NCBI GenBank assembly: GCA_000721375.1
Contig: JOGW01000001.1
Location: 186,001 to 250,000, forward strand
From: Streptomyces sp. NRRL B-3428
Lineage (GTDB): Bacteria > Actinomycetota > Actinomycetes > Streptomycetales > Streptomycetaceae
Reading direction: 5' to 3'
Length of the DNA: 64,000 bases
Part shown: positions 15,956-24,613 of the stretch, one piece after another
How positions within the stretch are numbered: position 1 is the first letter of the stretch
Layout of the letters: each line of letters starts with the position of its first letter
The notes under the pieces: model-generated
Told to the model about the DNA's origin: nothing
Seen by the model: only the letters and a program-made list of their open reading frames with translations
The model's database searches: none
Made by a program: the position numbers and the translations under genes

Positions 15956-18433
15956 TCATCCCGCTATCTCCAACTCCCCGCGAAGGGCCCGCCCGGCCTC
16001 CCGGTGCCGCTCCGCCGCCACCGGATCCGTTCCTTCCAGCACGGCGGCAAGCCCTTCGTGCGCCAGCGCCTCCGCATGCCGATTCCCCACCTGGGGAGCC
16101 AACTCCAGTGCCTCGCGGTGGAGTTGCAGAGCCTGCTCCGAGAGCCCCGCCAAACGGCACGTCTCCGCATAGTCGTCCAGGAAGTGGATCTTCCAGTGCG
16201 ACTCGAAGAGTTCGTCCAGGAGCGCGAACGCCTCCTGGTGCGCGGCCAGCGCCTCCTCGTAGCGCCCCATCCGCCGCAGCGCGACACCCAGACAGTTCAG
16301 ACACCAGGCCTCGTTGTGCCGGTGCCCGTCCTCACGCGCCACCTCAAGAGCTCCCCGCAGATGCTCCACCGCCTCGTCCGGTGCCTCGGGTGCCAGCGCG
16401 ACACCGAGCGTGATGCGTGCCGTGAGCGCCGGCGGCCAGGACGGGTCGGTGTGCGGTACGGCCAGGGCCTCGCGCGCGAGACGGGCCGCCTCCTCTTGGT
16501 GGCCGAGCTGGAGCAACGCCCACGCCTCGTACGCCGTGGCATGCGCCGCACCCGTCGGACAGCCGGCCTTCTCGAACAGACCGCCCGCCCGCCGGAAGAG
16601 CGTGAGCGGTTCCTCGACCTGGCCCGAGTCCCACTTCAAGTAGCCCAGTCGCATGGCCAGTTCGGCCTGCGAGCGGGTGTCGCCGGTCTCGGTCACGAGC
16701 GGGAGCGCCGACGCGTACGCGGCGTCCGCCTCCGCCATCCGGCCCGCGTTGTACCGCGCGAACCCCAGATCGCTGTGCGCTTCGGCGAGCTGCCACGGGT
16801 CGCCGAGGCGGTGGGCGGCGTCGAGCGAGCGCTCGAACAGGAAGTTGAGATGCGTCGTACCGCAGCGGCGCGCGAAGTAGGTCCGCATGAAGCGCGGCAG
16901 CTCGCACACATGCCGGTCGGCGCCCGTGGCCACCGCCGTCTCGAAGGCCGCCATCAGATTCGTGTACTCGGTGACATACCAGCCGAGCGCCGCCCGTTTG
17001 TCCGCGAACGACGGCAGCGCGGCCGGGCGCGCACCGGCCGACGGCTGCCGCGTCCCCGCCAGGAAAGGCATCGCGGCATCCGCTGCCGCGGCCGTGTGCA
17101 CGTAGTAGTCGAGAACCCGCCGCAGTGCCTTCTCGCGCAGGGCCTCGGGGTCCTGCTCGGCGCAGGCCCGTCGCGCGTGCTGATGCACGAGGTCGTGCAG
17201 CCGGTAGCGGCCCGGCGACCTTTCCTGTACGAGATGGGCGTCGAGCAGATCCTCCAGCATCTCCCGCGCCGCACGCGGCGCGAGATCGGCGAGCGCCCCG
17301 GCCACGTACGCGTCGAAGGACTCCCCGGGCAGCAGTCCGAGCAGCCGGAACAGCCGTCCCGTGGCGTGATCCAACTGCCGTACGGACATGGCGAACGCCG
17401 TGTCGAACTCGCTCGCGCCCTCCGCCATCCGCTCCACCAGGATCCCGACGGTCCAGCCGGGCCGGTGCCGAAGCCGGGCGGCCGCGAGCCGCAGCGCCAG
17501 CGGCAACTGCCCGCACAGACGCAGCACTTCGGCGGTCGCCTCGGGGTCGCGGCCGAGCCGGCCCTCCGCGCCGCCCGCGTCCCCGCTGGCCCGGGTCAGG
17601 AGTTCGGCGCTCTCCTCGGGTGAGAGCACGTCGAGGGAGACCGGCGGCACCTCGTCGAGCCCGAGCAGCCGGTTGCGGCTGGTGATCAGGGCGACCGAGG
17701 GTCCCGCGCCGGGCAGCAGCGGGCGCACCTGCTCGGCGTCGACGGCGTTGTCGAGGACGATCACGGCCCGGCGGTGGGCCAGTTCGGCCCGCCAGACCGC
17801 GGCCAGCGGCTCGATGCCGCCTTCCTGCGGGATGCGCTCGGACGCTACGTCGAGCGCGGCGAGCAGCGTACGCAACGCCGGGTCGGGGCCCAGTGGTTCA
17901 CGCCCGTCGGTGAAGCCGTGCAGATCGAGGTAGAGCTGGGCGTCCGGGTAGTCCTCGGCGAGCCGGTGCGCGGCGTGTACGGCGAGACAGGTCTTGCCGA
18001 CGCCCGCCATCCCGTCCAGGGCGACCACCCGGCTGCTCCGCACGGCTTCGAGCACAGTGGCCAACTGCCCCGCGCGGCCGGTGAAGTCGGGCACGTCGCG
18101 CGGCAGGTCGTTGCGCGGCGGCCGCGGGGCGTCGGTGGGCGGGGCCGGGGGAGTGACGAGCCGGCTGCTGCGCGGCGGCGCGGGCAGCGGACTCGACGCC
18201 CGTTCCCACAGCGGGCGCAGCGGGCGCGGATCACGTCGTACGAACTTGCACAGCGCGAGCACCGACGGCCAGGGCGGCACCGTCTGCCCGCCGAGATACC
18301 GGGACAGGGACGACGAGCTGAGCTCCAACTCGCGTGCCAGGGCCCTTACCCCCTGACCGGACAGCTCCTGCAATCCCCGTAGGCGCGCGGCCAGTTCGTC
18401 GCGCGGATCCGTCCTCGGCTGCCGTGGCTCCAT
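15956..18433 (-). CDS. XRE-STAND-TPR transcriptional regulator (AfsR/NB-ARC-like)
   Basis: 825 aa, ATG at 18433 with GGAGGGG upstream. Residues ~10-75 are an XRE/Cro HTH (QGVRALARELELSSSSLSRY). A proline linker leads to an NB-ARC/STAND ATPase with Walker A GMAGVGKT, Walker B RRAVIVLDNA, sensor LITSRNR and the GLPLAL-like GQLPLALRLA. From about 480 to the end there are tetratricopeptide repeats (AEAHSDLGFARYNAGRMAEA, NEAWCLNCLGVALRRMGRYE). STAND proteins switch on by ATP-driven oligomerisation when the repeat domain binds a ligand; regulators of this layout in Streptomyces control antibiotic or stress genes. Its natural target here may be the divergent AhpD-like gene 220 bp away. No SARP DNA-binding domain is present. 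Confidence 0.85.
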   Translation of the reverse strand: MEPRQPRTDPRDELAARLRGLQELSGQGVRALARELELSSSSLSRYLGGQTVPPWPSVLALCKFVRRDPRPLRPLWERASSPLPAPPRSSRLVTPPAPPTDAPRPPRNDLPRDVPDFTGRAGQLATVLEAVRSSRVVALDGMAGVGKTCLAVHAAHRLAEDYPDAQLYLDLHGFTDGREPLGPDPALRTLLAALDVASERIPQEGGIEPLAAVWRAELAHRRAVIVLDNAVDAEQVRPLLPGAGPSVALITSRNRLLGLDEVPPVSLDVLSPEESAELLTRASGDAGGAEGRLGRDPEATAEVLRLCGQLPLALRLAAARLRHRPGWTVGILVERMAEGASEFDTAFAMSVRQLDHATGRLFRLLGLLPGESFDAYVAGALADLAPRAAREMLEDLLDAHLVQERSPGRYRLHDLVHQHARRACAEQDPEALREKALRRVLDYYVHTAAAADAAMPFLAGTRQPSAGARPAALPSFADKRAALGWYVTEYTNLMAAFETAVATGADRHVCELPRFMRTYFARRCGTTHLNFLFERSLDAAHRLGDPWQLAEAHSDLGFARYNAGRMAEADAAYASALPLVTETGDTRSQAELAMRLGYLKWDSGQVEEPLTLFRRAGGLFEKAGCPTGAAHATAYEAWALLQLGHQEEAARLAREALAVPHTDPSWPPALTARITLGVALAPEAPDEAVEHLRGALEVAREDGHRHNEAWCLNCLGVALRRMGRYEEALAAHQEAFALLDELFESHWKIHFLDDYAETCRLAGLSEQALQLHREALELAPQVGNRHAEALAHEGLAAVLEGTDPVAAERHREAGRALRGELEIAG

Positions 18434-18653
18434 GGCCCATCCCCTCCGTGTCCCGCCCCCGCCGAAGTTTTCCTCGCGGTATCGCCCCTGTCCAGGGGCG
18501 GTTCGGCTGTCCCACGGTGTCCCACGGCCATCGTCGGTGCACCCCCGGCCGGGCTTTTATTCAGTCACGCCCCGAGGGAACGGGGCGAAGACAAGGACCG
18601 GGAGACCGGCCCACAAGAGAAGCCGGGAGACCGGCCTCAAGGAGGAAACCGAG

Positions 18654-19109
18654 ATGCAGTCCCGTATGCAGAACCCCGCCGCCGTTCTCCCCACCGCCAA
18701 CCAGGGCATCCAGAACCTCTTCAAGGCAGTGCACTCCGGTGGAGTCGACCCGAAGATCCTGGAACTCGTCCACCTGCGGGCCAGCCAGATCAACGGCTGC
18801 AGCGCCTGCGTCGACGGCGGCTTCAAGACCGCCCGCAAGTCCGGCGTCAGCGATGAGCAGCTCGCCACGGTGGTGGCCTGGCGCGAGGCCCCCTACTTCT
18901 CCGACGAGGAGCGCGCGGCGCTCGCCCTCGCGGAGGCGGCCACCCGGCTCGCGGACCGTCCCGACCCGGTGAACGACGAGGTCTGGGACGCGGCGGCCTC
19001 GTACTTCGACGAGAAGCAGCTGGCCGCGATCATCCTGATGATCGGCGTCACCAACCTCTTCAACCGCCTCAACGCCACGACCCGGCAGATCGCGGGCGCC
19101 TGGGGCTAG
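18654..19109 (+). CDS. Carboxymuconolactone decarboxylase / AhpD-like protein
   Basis: 151 aa, ATG at 18654 directly after AAGGAGGAAACC. The CMD-family core carries a redox pair Cys49-Ser-Ala-Cys52 (NGCSACVDGG) as in AhpD peroxidases, followed by the helix DEERAALALAEAATRLAD and LMIGVTNLFNRLNATT. The CxxC suggests thiol-dependent peroxidase or disulfide activity rather than lactone decarboxylation. It is divergent from the STAND regulator. A 14-bp direct repeat (18598-18611 and 18623-18636) sits in its leader just before the ribosome site; its meaning is unknown. Confidence 0.85.
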   Translation: MQSRMQNPAAVLPTANQGIQNLFKAVHSGGVDPKILELVHLRASQINGCSACVDGGFKTARKSGVSDEQLATVVAWREAPYFSDEERAALALAEAATRLADRPDPVNDEVWDAAASYFDEKQLAAIILMIGVTNLFNRLNATTRQIAGAWG

Positions 19110-19126
19110 AGAAACGCGGGACGCAC

Positions 19127-19160
19127 GGACCGGCCCTCCTCCCACCGGAGGAGCCGGTCC
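19127..19160. terminator. Hairpin terminator between convergent genes
   Basis: Stem GGACCGGC/GCCGGTCC extended by CCTCC/GGAGG with one bulged A and a 7-nt loop. It lies between the AhpD-like gene and the leftward glxA-like gene. Confidence 0.7.
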
Positions 19161-19259
19161 CGCGCCCAGGGCCCGGACGCACAGAACCCAATCTGCGGAT
19201 CCGTCCCCGTCAGCTCACAACTGGCCGCCCACACCCGGCCGACACCCGTTCGCCGGCCG

Positions 19260-21329
19260 CTACTTGAGCGCCGGCTCAGGATCCTCGTCCGTCGTCTCGC
19301 GCGTCGGCGCGTCCGCCGCCACCGGCACATGCAGCCACACGGCCTCGGACGGCACCCCGCGCTCGTCGACCGCCGTCAGCATGTACCAGCCGGGCGGTAC
19401 GAGCGCCGGATTCTGCGGCAGCGTGACCTCCACACCCTTGGCCGTACGGTCGAAGTCCAGCGCGATCGACCGCTGTTCGACGTTGGTGACATGGGTGAAC
19501 GAGCCCGGCCGGATCAGCCGCATCCTGCTGATCGCCTTCGGATCGTCGCTGTCGTACGCCACCGTCGAGCCGAGCGTCACGGTCCGCCGCCCGCCCTCCG
19601 GATCCCGCAGTACCGGCCGCTCGCCGCCATGGTGCAGATACGGCGGGGTGTAGAGCTCGATGCTCTGGTCGAACCTCGCCTTCCGGGAGTTGGCCTTGTC
19701 CGAGAACAGTGAATCCGACCCGAAGGTCATCACCCGGCCGTCGGGCAGCAGCAGCCCGCCCGAGTGGTAGTTGCGGCCCACCAGCGGATCGGCGGCGGCC
19801 GTGAACTTGTCGGTCTCCGGGTCGTACAAAGAGGCCTTCAGGACATTGCTGTCGGACTTCCCGCGATAGTCACCCGAACCGTTGGTGGTCAGAACGGTGT
19901 CGTCGGGCAGGATCACGCTGCTCGGATAGCGCGCTTTGTCGTACAGCCGCGGCCCGTCACGGAACCGCGGCTCGTCCTCGCGCAGTTCCACCAGGCGTGT
20001 ACGGTCCGTGGACCTGGCCGACTCACCGACCCCGCCACCCCCGAGCACCATGTACCGCTGCTCCTGCGCGGGCGGAAGCAGCACTGACATCGACGTCTCC
20101 AGGAGGTCCGGATCGCCGATGCCGGGCACCTTCGTGAACCGGTTGCTGTCCAGGTCCCAGATCCCCGGCGAGCGCCCCTGGTCGTCGGGCCCGTACCCGG
20201 CGTTGGAGCCGGTGTAGAAGATCCGCCCGTCCCAGGCGAGGAAGAGCGCGGGATACGTGGGGAAGAACCGCGCCTCGGGCAGGAAGCTCCACTCCTTGGT
20301 CCGCGGATCGTAGATCTCGTTCTTGCCCGGCACGACCTGCCCGATGTCATCGAGGCCGGACACCGAGAGGACCTTCCCGTCCTCCAGCGTCGTCAGCGTC
20401 GGATACCAGCGGGCCTCGTGCATCGGATCGACCTGTACATACCGCTCGGCCACCGGATCGAACTCGAAGGTGTCCTTGATCCCCTGGAAGTCCTTCTTGT
20501 CGAAGGACAGCTTCTGGGCGATCCCGTAGATGTTCTGCTTCTCCTCGCCCGCGAGCCCGGAGACGCGGTACTGGTCCTGTGCGCCGGTCTGGTGCCGTGG
20601 CCCCTTCTCCAGCGCCTCGACGTACACCCGGGCACTGGACACCGTCACCTCGGCCTCCCCGGTCACCGGGTCGGTCTTCTTCTTGGCCCGCGGTACGACG
20701 ATGCTCGCGTGCGACTCGAAGGTCCTGCCGTTCTCCCGGCCGGTGAACCGGGTCCCCTTGGGCAGGGTCTTGGGCTCGTCCGGGTTCTCGTTGTAGACGG
20801 TCATCAGGCCGCCGGCCTTCTCCACATCGCCTTCGAGCGTCTCGTAGCGCCGCGTCCCGCCCGCCACGAGCAGCCTGCCGTCCGGGAGTTGGGTGTGCCC
20901 GGCGCAGAACAGGTCGGCCGGCGTGGGGATGTTCTCGAAGGTGTTCCCCTTCGGATCCCACAGGACCGTACGGAAGGTCTTCGCGTCGAACTGCTTGGCG
21001 TCGTTGCCCGAACCCGCGACAAGAAGCACTTTGCCCGTGTGCAGCAGTGCGGCGTGGATCGTGTTGATCCGGTACTCCTCGGGAACGTCGACCAGACTCC
21101 ACTGTCCGCGGTCGGCCTTGTACCCGGGCCGGTCGATCTCGTACGCGTGGTACTTCTCGGACGCGAAGTCGTAGACGGCGGGCGCGTTGGTCGCCCCGAG
21201 CACGAGCACGGCACCGGTGCCGAGGAGCACCTTGGACGTGCGCTTGCTCAGCCGACGGCGCTCGGGCCGCGGCTGCTGCTCCGACTCCTGCTCCGGCTCA
21301 GATCCAGGCTCCGGCTCCGGCTCAGGCAT
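19260..21329 (-). CDS. glxA: GlxA-type copper-radical oxidase (galactose oxidase family), membrane anchored
   Basis: 689 aa from the ATG at 21329 (TAGGAG upstream). An acidic repeat (PEPEPEPGSEPE) and a basic stretch precede one membrane segment (SKVLLGTGAVLVLG), then a kelch propeller and a C-terminal DUF1929/E-set domain. The radical-copper residues of galactose oxidase align by motif: Cys in DLFCAGHTQL (near 141, the only cysteine in the protein) for the Tyr-Cys crosslink, Tyr in ARWYPTLTTL (near 308), Tyr-His in GRNYHSGGLLLPDGR (near 521) and His in FTHVTNVEQRS (near 613). In Streptomyces, GlxA works with the glycan synthase CslA at hyphal tips and is needed for pellet formation. No cslA is adjacent here. 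It may be the canonical GlxA in a rearranged locus or a paralogue. Confidence 0.85.
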   Translation of the reverse strand: MPEPEPEPGSEPEQESEQQPRPERRRLSKRTSKVLLGTGAVLVLGATNAPAVYDFASEKYHAYEIDRPGYKADRGQWSLVDVPEEYRINTIHAALLHTGKVLLVAGSGNDAKQFDAKTFRTVLWDPKGNTFENIPTPADLFCAGHTQLPDGRLLVAGGTRRYETLEGDVEKAGGLMTVYNENPDEPKTLPKGTRFTGRENGRTFESHASIVVPRAKKKTDPVTGEAEVTVSSARVYVEALEKGPRHQTGAQDQYRVSGLAGEEKQNIYGIAQKLSFDKKDFQGIKDTFEFDPVAERYVQVDPMHEARWYPTLTTLEDGKVLSVSGLDDIGQVVPGKNEIYDPRTKEWSFLPEARFFPTYPALFLAWDGRIFYTGSNAGYGPDDQGRSPGIWDLDSNRFTKVPGIGDPDLLETSMSVLLPPAQEQRYMVLGGGGVGESARSTDRTRLVELREDEPRFRDGPRLYDKARYPSSVILPDDTVLTTNGSGDYRGKSDSNVLKASLYDPETDKFTAAADPLVGRNYHSGGLLLPDGRVMTFGSDSLFSDKANSRKARFDQSIELYTPPYLHHGGERPVLRDPEGGRRTVTLGSTVAYDSDDPKAISRMRLIRPGSFTHVTNVEQRSIALDFDRTAKGVEVTLPQNPALVPPGWYMLTAVDERGVPSEAVWLHVPVAADAPTRETTDEDPEPALK

Positions 21330-21410
21330 GCGGTGACTCCTACACACAGTCCGTCTCGTATTGCTTTCGTACGGAATGTGACCTTAGGTCACCGGCCCGG
21401 CACCGCAGGG

Positions 21411-22184
21411 CTACTCGGCGCTGCGTACGACGTTGAACGCCGCACCCTCCGGATCCGACACGGTGGCCATCCGGCCGTGCCCGCTGTCGTACGGGGCGCG
21501 CAGCACATGCCCGCCCAGCGCGCGGACGTGCTCGACCGTCTCCTCGACATCCGTGACCTCGAAGAAGGTCGTCCAGTGAGCGCCCCGGTCACGCGGCAGT
21601 CCGTGGCCCACGCCATGGATCGCGGCGACCTGCCGCCCCTGGACGGAGAGCGACAGATAGTCGAAGTCGGCCGAGACGACCGGCTCTTCGACGTAGCCGA
21701 AGACAGCCTGGTAGAACTTCGCGACCGTGGCGGTGTCCCGCGTCACCAGCTCGTTCCACACGGGCGTCCCGGGCAGCCCCACACCGTCGGCGCCGCCGTG
21801 CTCCGCCGCCTGCCAGACCCCGAACACGGCGCCCGCCGGGTCGGAGGCGATGAGCAGCCGGCCCGCGCGGTCCGCGTCCAGCGGGCCCACGCCGACCGTG
21901 CCGCCGCAGAGCCGGATGGTGTCGGCGGTGGCGTCCACGTCGTCCGAGGCGAGATACGGCGTCCACGCGACGGGCAGATGCCGGTCGGCCGGCATGACGC
22001 CGATACCCGCGACCTCGTGTTCGTCGATGAGCGCCCGTACGTACGGGCCGAGCTCCTGGGGACCGGGCCGGAACTCCCAGCCGAAGAGCGCGCTGTAGAA
22101 CTTCTGTGTACCGGCAAGGCCGTGCACCATCAGGCTCACCCAGCAGGGCGTGCCGGGCGCGTGCCGAGCTGCGGACTCGGTCAT
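21411..22184 (-). CDS. VOC-family (glyoxalase-like) protein with two tandem domains
   Basis: 257 aa, ATG at 22184 after AAGGAGAC. Two vicinal-oxygen-chelate repeats are visible: CWVSLMVHGLAGTQKFYSAL with DPAGAVFGVWQ, and WNELVTRDTATVAKFYQAVF with DPEGAAFNVV. The duplicated layout resembles actinobacterial 27-kDa glyoxalase-like antigens. Metal-ligand positions are only partly acidic or His, so enzymatic activity is uncertain; binding or resistance roles are possible. It is transcribed in the same direction as glxA and lies upstream of it, separated by 81 bp. Confidence 0.82.
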   Translation of the reverse strand: MTESAARHAPGTPCWVSLMVHGLAGTQKFYSALFGWEFRPGPQELGPYVRALIDEHEVAGIGVMPADRHLPVAWTPYLASDDVDATADTIRLCGGTVGVGPLDADRAGRLLIASDPAGAVFGVWQAAEHGGADGVGLPGTPVWNELVTRDTATVAKFYQAVFGYVEEPVVSADFDYLSLSVQGRQVAAIHGVGHGLPRDRGAHWTTFFEVTDVEETVEHVRALGGHVLRAPYDSGHGRMATVSDPEGAAFNVVRSAE

Positions 22185-22310
22185 GGTCACTGTCTCCTTG
22201 GGGCGCAGCTGTAGCCCTGGGTTCCAGAAGCTCCCATTCGTCGCCCCTGGCAGCGGTGCAGGGTAGTGGCCCCTTCCCCGAGCGACCAGGCCTTGCGCAA
22301 GGATGTGCCC

Positions 22311-23159
22311 ATGAATGCCATCATCTCCGCTGCCGAACTTGCGAGCGAGTCGAAGGGGCAGTACCCGCCGGTACTCCTCGATGTGCGCTGGCAGCTCACC
22401 ATGGCCAAGGCGACCGGCGAACCGCCCTTCGACGGGCGCGCCGCCTATGCGGCAGGGCACATCCCCGGTGCCGTCTACGTCGACCTCGACACCGCGCTCG
22501 CCGGACCGGCCGGCGCGGGCGGCCGCCATCCGCTGCCCGACCTGGACGTCTTCGCCGCGGCGATGCGCGCGGCAGGCGTACGGTCCGACCGCCCGGTCGT
22601 CGTCTACGACGGCGGCCAGAGCTGGGCCGCGGCCCGCGCCTGGTGGCTGCTGCGCTGGGCGGGCCACCCCTCGGTACGCGTCCTCGACGGTGGGCTCGCG
22701 GCCTGGGACGGGGACTTGTCGACGCGGGCGCCCGCGGTCGAGCCGGGCGATTTCGTCGCGCGCCCCGGTGCGGTGCCGCTCCTCGACGCGGACGGCGCCG
22801 CGGCGCTCGCACGCGAGGGGCTGCTGATGGACGCCCGCGCGGCCGAGCGCTACCGCGGCGACGTGGAGCCCATCGACCGCGTCGGCGGCCATATCCCGGG
22901 CGCGGTCTCGGCCCCCACCACGGAGAACGTCTCCCCGGACGGCCGCTTTCTCCCCGCCGCTCAGCTGGCCGCCCGCTTCAGCGCACTGGGCACGTCCGAA
23001 GCCCCCCGCGTAGGCGTCTACTGCGGCTCGGGCGTCTCGGGGGCCCACGAGGTCCTGGCACTCGCGGTGGCAGGCATCGACGCGGAGCTGTACGTGGGCT
23101 CGTGGTCGGAGTGGTCCGCGGACGAGTCGAGGCCGGTGGCTACGGGCCCGAATCCGTAG
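22311..23159 (+). CDS. Two-domain sulfurtransferase (rhodanese family)
   Basis: 282 aa, ATG at 22311 after AAGGA. There are two rhodanese modules: an inactive N-terminal one (VLLDVRWQLTMAKATGEPPF, AAGHIPGAVYVDLDTAL) and a C-terminal one (LLMDARAAERYRGDVEPIDR, GHIPGAVSAPT) with the active-site loop YCGSGVSG, whose Cys accepts the sulfane sulfur. The CGSGVSG loop and module layout fit thiosulfate or 3-mercaptopyruvate sulfurtransferases of the SseA type. It is cytoplasmic and divergent from the VOC gene. Confidence 0.9.
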   Translation: MNAIISAAELASESKGQYPPVLLDVRWQLTMAKATGEPPFDGRAAYAAGHIPGAVYVDLDTALAGPAGAGGRHPLPDLDVFAAAMRAAGVRSDRPVVVYDGGQSWAAARAWWLLRWAGHPSVRVLDGGLAAWDGDLSTRAPAVEPGDFVARPGAVPLLDADGAAALAREGLLMDARAAERYRGDVEPIDRVGGHIPGAVSAPTTENVSPDGRFLPAAQLAARFSALGTSEAPRVGVYCGSGVSGAHEVLALAVAGIDAELYVGSWSEWSADESRPVATGPNP

Positions 23160-23172
23160 GACGTATGCTCTC

Positions 23173-23203
23173 CGCCCATCCGTCCCGTTCGCCCGGATGG
23201 GCG
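23173..23203 (+). terminator. Hairpin terminator after the sulfurtransferase gene
   Basis: Perfect 10-bp stem (23173-23182 with 23194-23203), 11-nt loop, followed by TGTTAG. It separates the sulfurtransferase transcript from the rsgA leader region. Confidence 0.65.
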
Positions 23204-23266
23204 TGTTAGCTTTGATGAGCAGGGACAACCAGGTCGACTGCGAGACCAGAAGTGGGAGGTGAGTTG

Positions 23267-23338
23267 ATGTCCGTCGTGAAGGCCGCTGCCGTGTGCAGGG
23301 CACCCCGGACCATCCTCACGTCCCGGGCCCCGGTCTGA
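23267..23338 (+). CDS. Putative 23-aa leader peptide upstream of rsgA
   Basis: ATG at 23267 behind the strong ribosome site GTGGGAGGTGAG. It encodes MSVVKAAAVCRAPRTILTSR followed by Ala-Pro-Val and TGA. The downstream gap to rsgA (85 bp) can fold into hairpins, one of which covers the rsgA ribosome site. A short well-initiated ORF followed by structured RNA is the classic layout of ribosome-mediated attenuation. No run of a single amino acid reveals which tRNA or drug would be sensed; the adjacent Cys-Arg is noted. I infer a leader role; the peptide itself probably has no function. Confidence 0.5.
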   Translation: MSVVKAAAVCRAPRTILTSRAPV

Positions 23339-23358
23339 CCTGACGTTCACCCCCACCC

Positions 23359-23415
23359 GAGCCTGACGGCTCACCGGGGCGGAGCTTCGTGCTCGACGGG
23401 GTCCCCTTTCAAGGG
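23359..23415 (+). promoter_or_regulatory. Structured leader RNA before rsgA, possible attenuator
   Basis: Three small hairpins in series: GAGCC-TGAC-GGCTC (23359-23372), GAGC-TTCGT-GCTC (23382-23394) and CCCT-TTCA-AGGG (23404-23415). The last stem pairs most of AAGGG, the only plausible ribosome site of rsgA, so translation could be gated by ribosome position on the leader ORF. Confidence 0.4.
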
Positions 23416-23423
23416 TCTCTACG

Positions 23424-24521
23424 TTGTCCCACTCCACTTTCCATCATGCTCAGCCGTACTCCCTCGCGGACTACGGCTGGGACGAGGCGTGTGAGCACGC
23501 CTTCGCACCCCATCGCGCTGCCGGTCTCGTCCCGGCTCGTATCGTGCGGGCCGAACGCGGCTCGTGCGAAGCGGTCACCGACGCCGGATTCCTCCGTGCG
23601 GAGGTCCCCGGTGCCGCCGACCAGAAGAATCCGCTGTCGCCGCCGTGCACAGGTGACTGGGCCGCCCTGCGGCCTGCCACCACCGGTCGCGGACCAGTGC
23701 TGCACGCGGTACTCGAGCGACGCACCGCCCTGGTGCGCTCCACCGCTTCGCGCACCTCCCACGGCCAGGTGCTGGCCGCCAACATCGACACGGTCGTGGT
23801 GACGGTGTCCCTCGGCACCCCGCTGAAGCACGGCAGGACCGAACGCATGCTCGCCCTGGCCTGGGAGAGCGGCGCCCAGCCGGTCGTGGTGCTCACCAAG
23901 GCCGACCAGTGCGCCGACCCGCAATCGGCCGCGGCCGAGGTGTCCGAGGTGGCACCGGGCACCGATGTGCTGGTCACCAGCGCCGTGACCGGCCTCGGCC
24001 TGGACACCCTGACGGCCGTCCTGACCGGCACCGTCGTGCTCCTCGGTCCTTCCGGCGCGGGCAAGTCCACTCTGGGCAACCAGCTGTTGGGCGAGGACCG
24101 GCTGGCGACCGGCGCTGTGCGCGACGTGGACGGCAAGGGCCGGCACACGACCGCATGGCGGGAGCTGATTCCGCTGCCCGGCGGCGGGGTTCTGCTCGAC
24201 ACCCCCGGTCTGCGCGCGATCGGCCTGCACGACGCCCAGGACGGTCTCGAGCAGACCTTCGCGGAGATCGAACTCCTCGCGCAGGGCTGCCGGTTCACGG
24301 ACTGCGCCCATGTCGGCGAACCCGGCTGCGCGGTGCTGGCCGCCGTCGAGGCGGACGAGATTCCCCAGCGCCGTCTGGACAGCTACCGCCAACTGCTGCG
24401 GGAGAACGCCTACGCGGCCTCCCGCACCGACGCGCGACTGCGCACCGACCGCGAGGCCGCCAAGAAGGACATCACACGGCACCTGCGGGCCACCTACCAG
24501 TTCAGGGACCGACAGCTGTGA
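23424..24521 (+). CDS. rsgA: Ribosome small-subunit-dependent GTPase A
   Basis: 365 aa from the TTG at 23424, with AAGGG 8 nt upstream. It is a circularly permuted GTPase, with motifs in the order G4 (VVVLTKADQC), G1 (LLGPSGAGKSTLGNQL), G3 (LLDTPGLR). An N-terminal OB-like part and a C-terminal zinc knuckle (Cys-x4-Cys-x-His-x5-Cys in CRFTDCAHVGEPGC) follow the RsgA plan. It releases assembly factors from, and checks, the maturing 30S subunit. Its control region with a leader ORF suggests induction when translation is disturbed. The stop overlaps a possible GTG (GTGA) of the next reading frame. Confidence 0.92.
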   Translation: MSHSTFHHAQPYSLADYGWDEACEHAFAPHRAAGLVPARIVRAERGSCEAVTDAGFLRAEVPGAADQKNPLSPPCTGDWAALRPATTGRGPVLHAVLERRTALVRSTASRTSHGQVLAANIDTVVVTVSLGTPLKHGRTERMLALAWESGAQPVVVLTKADQCADPQSAAAEVSEVAPGTDVLVTSAVTGLGLDTLTAVLTGTVVLLGPSGAGKSTLGNQLLGEDRLATGAVRDVDGKGRHTTAWRELIPLPGGGVLLDTPGLRAIGLHDAQDGLEQTFAEIELLAQGCRFTDCAHVGEPGCAVLAAVEADEIPQRRLDSYRQLLRENAYAASRTDARLRTDREAAKKDITRHLRATYQFRDRQL

Positions 24522-24613
24522 ACGACACCGGCACGCCCGATCGCGCTCCTGGCACCGGCCCGCCGGCCGAGGCCCCCATCCTCCGCCCCCACGAGACCAC
24601 CGAGAACGGACCC

